From positions 1 through 55,461 of IMG/VR virus record IMGVR_UViG_3300010413_000040: a stretch of DNA of 55,461 nt; one strand, given 5' to 3'. This stretch comes from a virus. The translations under genes and the position numbers were made by a program. The number at the start of each line of letters is the position of its first letter. The first letter of the stretch is position 1. The notes under the pieces were generated by a model, which was not told where the DNA came from, searched no databases, and was given only the letters and a program-made list of their open reading frames with translations. This document shows positions 52,418 to 55,461 of this stretch, piece after piece.

Positions 52418-53688
52418 ACGCGGCTGTAATTGGATTGGGAAAACTCGGGTTACCGTGGGCTGCAGTTCTTGCATCGAAAGGTCATCACGTAATCGGTGTT
52501 GATCTGTCGACTGTGATCCAGAATCTGTTGTTGGGAGAGCTACCGGTAAGGGAACCGCAACTGTCAGATATGTTGATATTGCATAATGACAGAATCAGAT
52601 ATACCACAGAAGTTGACAATGCAGTTTCAGCGAGCGACATCGTATTCATCGTGGTTCCGACACCGAGCCTAGACAACGGAGAGTTTTCCTCCCATTATGT
52701 TTTAGAAGTATGCCGAACCATTGGCGAAGCAATGAAAACGGCGGACCATTACATCTTGGTCGTATTGACATCCACTGTGATGCCGGGAACCACGAGCAAG
52801 GCGTTGCAAATATTGGAGGATGCATCATACAGAAAATGTGGCAAGGATTTTGGCCTGTGTTACAATCCAGAATTCATAGCCCTTGGATCAGTCATTCGCG
52901 ACATGATGCATCCAGATTTTGTGCTTGTTGGTCAATACGAAGATGACAGCGGAGAATTCTTGGAGAAATTTTATTCCAGCATACACTCTTCGCCAGTGTT
53001 GCGAATGAATCTCGTCGGTGCTGAAATAGCCAAACTGTGTATCAATAGTTATGTCACGACGAAAATCAGTTTCGCTAACAGCGTGTCTGAACTGTGCGAA
53101 AGGTTCGGGCAAGGAGCTGATGCCGTTGAGGTGTTAGAAGCACTCGGTTATGACAGCAGGATAGGAGAAAGATACCTCGCATCCGGCACGGCCTACGGTG
53201 GCCCATGCTTTCCGCGGGACAACAAGGCATTGCAATGTGCTTATCGAAGTGTAGGATTAGCCAATCAAATATCCAATGCTACAGAGGTGATCAACAACAA
53301 TCAATCATACAGAATAGCCACCATCCTGATGCGATACCTTGAGAGGCCAGGGTTAGTGGCAGTAATCGGCATAGCTTACAAGCCGAACACCCATATCACC
53401 GAAGAGTCGGCCACTATGCGGCTGATTCCGCATCTTGCTAATTTCGGGAATCGCATCATCTGTTGGGATCCTTTGGCGACGAGAGAGGATGTTCCAACTG
53501 ACATCGACATGGCTGACAGTTTTGAATCATGTGTGGAGAATGCTGACGCCATCATTTTCATGCACGGCGAGGATGTGCTGACTATCCCCGAGACAACTGC
53601 AAAAGTAGTGCTTGATGCGTGGGGATGTCTGGTGAATGTACCTTCCGGAATTGAATACGTGCGATTAGGAAAAGGGAAAGATGCCTGA
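52414..53688 (+). CDS. UDP-glucose/GDP-mannose dehydrogenase
   Basis: A 424-residue NAD-dependent sugar dehydrogenase that oxidises an NDP-sugar C6 to a uronic acid. The Rossmann motif GLGKLGLP is at 7-14, then VPTP and STVMPGTT. The catalytic cysteine is C265 in GGPCFPRDNKAL, and the C-terminal domain has GIAYKPNTHITEES. All the expected catalytic blocks are visible. With the epimerase next door the cassette can make acidic or L-type sugar donors. It overlaps the FkbM gene by 8 nt. Confidence 0.88.
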   Translation: MNAAVIGLGKLGLPWAAVLASKGHHVIGVDLSTVIQNLLLGELPVREPQLSDMLILHNDRIRYTTEVDNAVSASDIVFIVVPTPSLDNGEFSSHYVLEVCRTIGEAMKTADHYILVVLTSTVMPGTTSKALQILEDASYRKCGKDFGLCYNPEFIALGSVIRDMMHPDFVLVGQYEDDSGEFLEKFYSSIHSSPVLRMNLVGAEIAKLCINSYVTTKISFANSVSELCERFGQGADAVEVLEALGYDSRIGERYLASGTAYGGPCFPRDNKALQCAYRSVGLANQISNATEVINNNQSYRIATILMRYLERPGLVAVIGIAYKPNTHITEESATMRLIPHLANFGNRIICWDPLATREDVPTDIDMADSFESCVENADAIIFMHGEDVLTIPETTAKVVLDAWGCLVNVPSGIEYVRLGKGKDA

Positions 53689-54358
53689 AATAACAGTCAA
53701 GGAAATCCGCAATCTCGTAGGCGAGTCTCCCATCATCCTGGAAGTCGGATGCAACGACGGAACAGACACGTTGAGGATGATCACGGAAATGCCAGGAGCA
53801 ACCATTCATTGTTTCGAGTGTGATCCCAGGGCCATCGATAGGTTTAAGAAGTTGGTAGGCAACCACGACCAGATTCATTTGCATGAAATGGCCATCGCAG
53901 ACGTGGATGGGAAAGCACTGTTTCATGGTAGCAGCGGGCAACCTCCGAATGCTGGCAAAAATGCATCGCACTATTGCTTTCTTTCAGAATGGGACTTGTC
54001 CGGATCCCTCTATGAACCGAGTCGCCATCTCACGTATTCGCCTTGGTGCACTTTCCCAGAAGATAGAATCTGCGAGGTATCAGTCACTAGACTAGATACG
54101 TGGAAAGAAAGTCATCCGGAAATATCACGGATCGACTTCATTTGGTGCGATGTGCAAGGAGCGGAAGCCTCTCTGATCCTTGGCGCACGGAAACTCTTGT
54201 CGGTAACGCAATTCTTTTACACTGAGTTCTACAATGATCCCTTATATTCAGGCCAAGTCCCGCTCCATGTGCTGCAGGTGATGATGCAGGAAAATGGATT
54301 TCTTCTGACGGGGACGTACAATGACAACGCACTATTCAGGAATACATCATGCAACTGA
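53681..54358 (+). CDS. FkbM-family methyltransferase
   Basis: A 225-residue SAM-dependent methyltransferase of the FkbM type. ILEVGCNDGTDTLRM (19-33) is motif I, IHCFECDPRAIDRFKKL motif II, VTRLDTWKESHPEISRIDFI and WCDVQGAE the typical D-x-(E/Q)-G-x-E block, and FFYTEFYNDP follows. It probably O-methylates a sugar. Bases 53853-53940 have an inverted near-identical copy at 54441-54528. Confidence 0.82.
   Translation: MPEITVKEIRNLVGESPIILEVGCNDGTDTLRMITEMPGATIHCFECDPRAIDRFKKLVGNHDQIHLHEMAIADVDGKALFHGSSGQPPNAGKNASHYCFLSEWDLSGSLYEPSRHLTYSPWCTFPEDRICEVSVTRLDTWKESHPEISRIDFIWCDVQGAEASLILGARKLLSVTQFFYTEFYNDPLYSGQVPLHVLQVMMQENGFLLTGTYNDNALFRNTSCN
53853..53940 (+). repeat. Inverted repeat, arm 1 (within FkbM gene)
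   Basis: An 88-bp stretch inside the FkbM gene recurs as its reverse complement at 54441-54528 with one mismatch (T at 53889 versus C). The arms are separated by 500 bp. Such length and identity exclude chance. Confidence 0.92.
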
Positions 54359-54573
54359 CGCCTGAACAGATATCCGAAGTTGGATCAGTTCTGTACCGGA
54401 CCGGAACCTACATCCGGCGCACGATACTTGCTTCAGGTGGTGCCCGCTGCTACCATGAAACAGTGCTTTCCCATCCACGTCTGCGATGGCCGTTTCATGC
54501 AAATGAATCTGGTCGTGGTTGCCTACCAGATGAACCACATATATATCCGTTTGTGACCAGGAGACTATCGTAA
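54349..54573 (+). pseudogene. Mosaic ORF containing an inverted FkbM fragment
   Basis: A 74-codon ORF whose ATG overlaps the end of the FkbM gene. The first ~30 codons (MQLTPEQISEVGSVLYRTGT) look gene-like, but codons 31-60 are the antisense of FkbM DNA (54441-54528). It is therefore probably a remnant or a disrupted gene; a neutral filler ORF is also possible. It ends directly before the next methyltransferase. Confidence 0.5.
54441..54528 (-). repeat. Inverted repeat, arm 2
   Basis: This is the reverse-complement copy of 53853-53940 with 87 of 88 bases identical. On the minus strand it still encodes the FkbM fragment from LVGNHDQIHLHE on, showing the direction of copying was from FkbM to here. 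Confidence 0.92.
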
Positions 54574-55149
54574 ATGGGAACAAATTTCCCCACTGGCGCC
54601 ATTTTGCCAATACTCAACATATTTCACTCTCATTATTTCGTTGAAACCGGTACTGGCAGTGGCGCGACATTGGAAATTGTATCACAGTATTTCAGACAAT
54701 GCTTCAGTTGCGATATAAATCAAAAGGCCATAGATGCTGCGATAGCAAAGAATCTTCCAAATGTTGACATTCGGCTATCAGATTCCCTCCAGTTTCTGGC
54801 TCAGATACTTCCCGGTCTGGAAGATCCGATCGTCTACTGGCTCGACGCTCATTGGTGTGGTGGTATTTGCAACTGCAAAGAATGTCCGCTCTTAGCTGAG
54901 CTTTCAATTATCGGATCGCTTCGTGGCAAGGATGTAATCTTCATCGACGATGTTAACTTCTTTCTAGCTCCGCCACCAAAACCACACAAAACAAGCGAAT
55001 GGCCAACTATCTATGATATCATCTCAGCGATATCGTCTTGGGGAGCCGTCGGATACAGTTACGTGGGTACAACGATAGTTCTGGCAATCTGTCCGCGCGA
55101 AGTTCCTGAACTTCTCGAATTCGCAAATCGTTTTCCGTTACAGATATGA
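54574..55149 (+). CDS. Class I methyltransferase-like protein
   Basis: A 191-residue protein with a SAM-binding motif YFVETGTGSGATLEIVSQYF near residue 21, CDINQKAI, then VYWLDAHWCGG and VIFIDDVNFF. The LDAHW and IDD blocks resemble methyltransferases of glycan clusters. It starts right after a stop codon and ends in an ATGA overlap with the first copy of the 28-bp duplication. Confidence 0.7.
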   Translation: MGTNFPTGAILPILNIFHSHYFVETGTGSGATLEIVSQYFRQCFSCDINQKAIDAAIAKNLPNVDIRLSDSLQFLAQILPGLEDPIVYWLDAHWCGGICNCKECPLLAELSIIGSLRGKDVIFIDDVNFFLAPPPKPHKTSEWPTIYDIISAISSWGAVGYSYVGTTIVLAICPREVPELLEFANRFPLQI

Positions 55150-55201
55150 CTCTCTACGAACTGCGAGATACTGATGACTCTCTACGAACTGCGAGATACT
55201 G
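55146..55201 (+). repeat. 28-bp tandem duplication of a start region
   Basis: Two perfect head-to-tail copies of a 28-bp unit occupy 55146-55173 and 55174-55201, each beginning ATGACTCTCTACGAACTGCG. The first ATG overlaps the previous stop, as is usual here, but its frame ends after 18 codons (TGA at 55200-55202). The second copy starts the FkbM gene. Confidence 0.95.
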
Positions 55202-55461
55202 ATACCTATTCGGAAATCGTGCAGTGCGATGTTTACGGACTTCGCACTCTTTCCGTACGTCCAACGTTCATTCTTGACGTTGGTGCCAACATCGGATGTT
55301 TCAGCCTTTATGCGGCGACTCTTTTCCCAGAAGCCACACTGCTTGCAATTGAACCCGATCCAGAAAACTACAAGAGTCTGTGTGCCAATCTCGACGGGAA
55401 GTCACATTTATCGTGCCTCAATGTTGCCCTTGGCACGGGACCGGTCTATTATCGTCACAAT
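55174..55461 (+). CDS. FkbM-family methyltransferase (partial, cut by window end)
   Basis: An open frame from ATG 55174 to the window edge (96 codons). Its sequence MTLYELRDTDTYSEIVQCDV leads into FILDVGANIGCFSLYAATLF (SAM motif I) and LLAIEPDPENYKSLCANL (motif II), standard for FkbM methyltransferases. The 3' part lies outside the window. The start region is duplicated in tandem. Confidence 0.82.
   Translation, partial: MTLYELRDTDTYSEIVQCDVYGLRTLSVRPTFILDVGANIGCFSLYAATLFPEATLLAIEPDPENYKSLCANLDGKSHLSCLNVALGTGPVYYRHN

Noticed and set aside
53853-54528. Diversity-generating retroelement or invertase-controlled switch
   Set aside because: No reverse transcriptase or recombinase gene is visible in the window, and the single mismatch does not show adenine-specific change.
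54347-54610. Minus-strand 87-codon ORF with similarity to FkbM
   Set aside because: The similarity is wholly explained by the 88-bp inverted copy; the rest is not protein-like and all genes run on the + strand.
55146-55202. The 18-codon ORF from the first copy of the 28-bp repeat as a gene
   Set aside because: It exists only because of the duplication; the second copy carries the intact frame.

Overview
The window is a stretch of a tailed double-stranded DNA phage genome (or a prophage of one). Every gene I can support lies on the + strand. Genes are packed tightly, many sharing ATGA stop/start overlaps, and they follow the classical order of packaging, head, connector, tail tube, tape measure and tail tip. 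A tape-measure protein of 688 residues and a G/GT tail chaperone with a programmed frameshift point to a siphovirus with a non-contractile tail. No integrase, replication, lysis or tRNA gene was recognised, so the lifestyle cannot be read from this window. The host is probably a planctomycete or a relative: one gene encodes a secreted protein with a dockerin-like calcium repeat and a C-terminal PEP-CTERM sorting tail, an arrangement typical of that group. This is inference from family distribution.

Layout. 1-1921: GC-rich arrays of degenerate GGCNN pentamers alternate with a ParB-like gene and a small unknown gene. 1922-6448: a ParB-methyltransferase fusion, a DUF5131 (Gp37/Gp68) protein, terminase small subunit, a zinc ribbon and terminase large subunit. 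6460-17676: DUF1073-type portal, a fibre-like protein with a signal peptide, a Tat-like leader protein, and a 1032-residue MuF-type head protein that carries a 147-residue mini-intein and a C-terminal HExxH metallopeptidase-like domain; then the PEP-CTERM/dockerin protein, a zinc ribbon and a winged-helix protein. 17753-23056: prohead protease/scaffold fusion, decoration protein, encapsulin-like major capsid protein, a strong terminator and connector genes. 23111-34656: an 1810-residue protein built of three Ser-Pro repeat stalks and lectin/propeller-like domains, then tail completion, terminator, tube, chaperones, tape measure and tail-tip candidates. 34697-40073: two tandem paralogous virion proteins in which a Ser-Pro repeat stalk lies between Cys-rich ends.

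40083-55461 (window end): about 15 kb of glycan biosynthesis and modification genes. It holds four GT2 enzymes with a D-x-H motif (one fused to a methyltransferase), two EDD-type putative glycosyltransferases, a GT32 enzyme, two further putative glycosyltransferases, two sulfotransferase-like proteins, a GDP-mannose 3,5-epimerase-like enzyme, a UDP-glucose/GDP-mannose dehydrogenase, a creatininase-family hydrolase and at least five methyltransferases, two of FkbM type. The cassette directly follows the Ser-Pro-rich virion genes, without a recognisable terminator. The most attractive hypothesis is that the phage builds an elaborate sulfated, methylated, acidic glycan, and that the Ser-rich stalks of its own fibres are the acceptor. 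The cassette and its position are read from the sequence; the acceptor is inference.

Other notable structures are a canonical A_AAA_AAC frameshift site in the tail chaperone, an 88-bp inverted copy of part of an FkbM gene placed 500 bp downstream, a 28-bp tandem duplication of the start of the last FkbM gene, and an out-of-frame 79-codon ORF with a good ribosome binding site inside the MuF gene.
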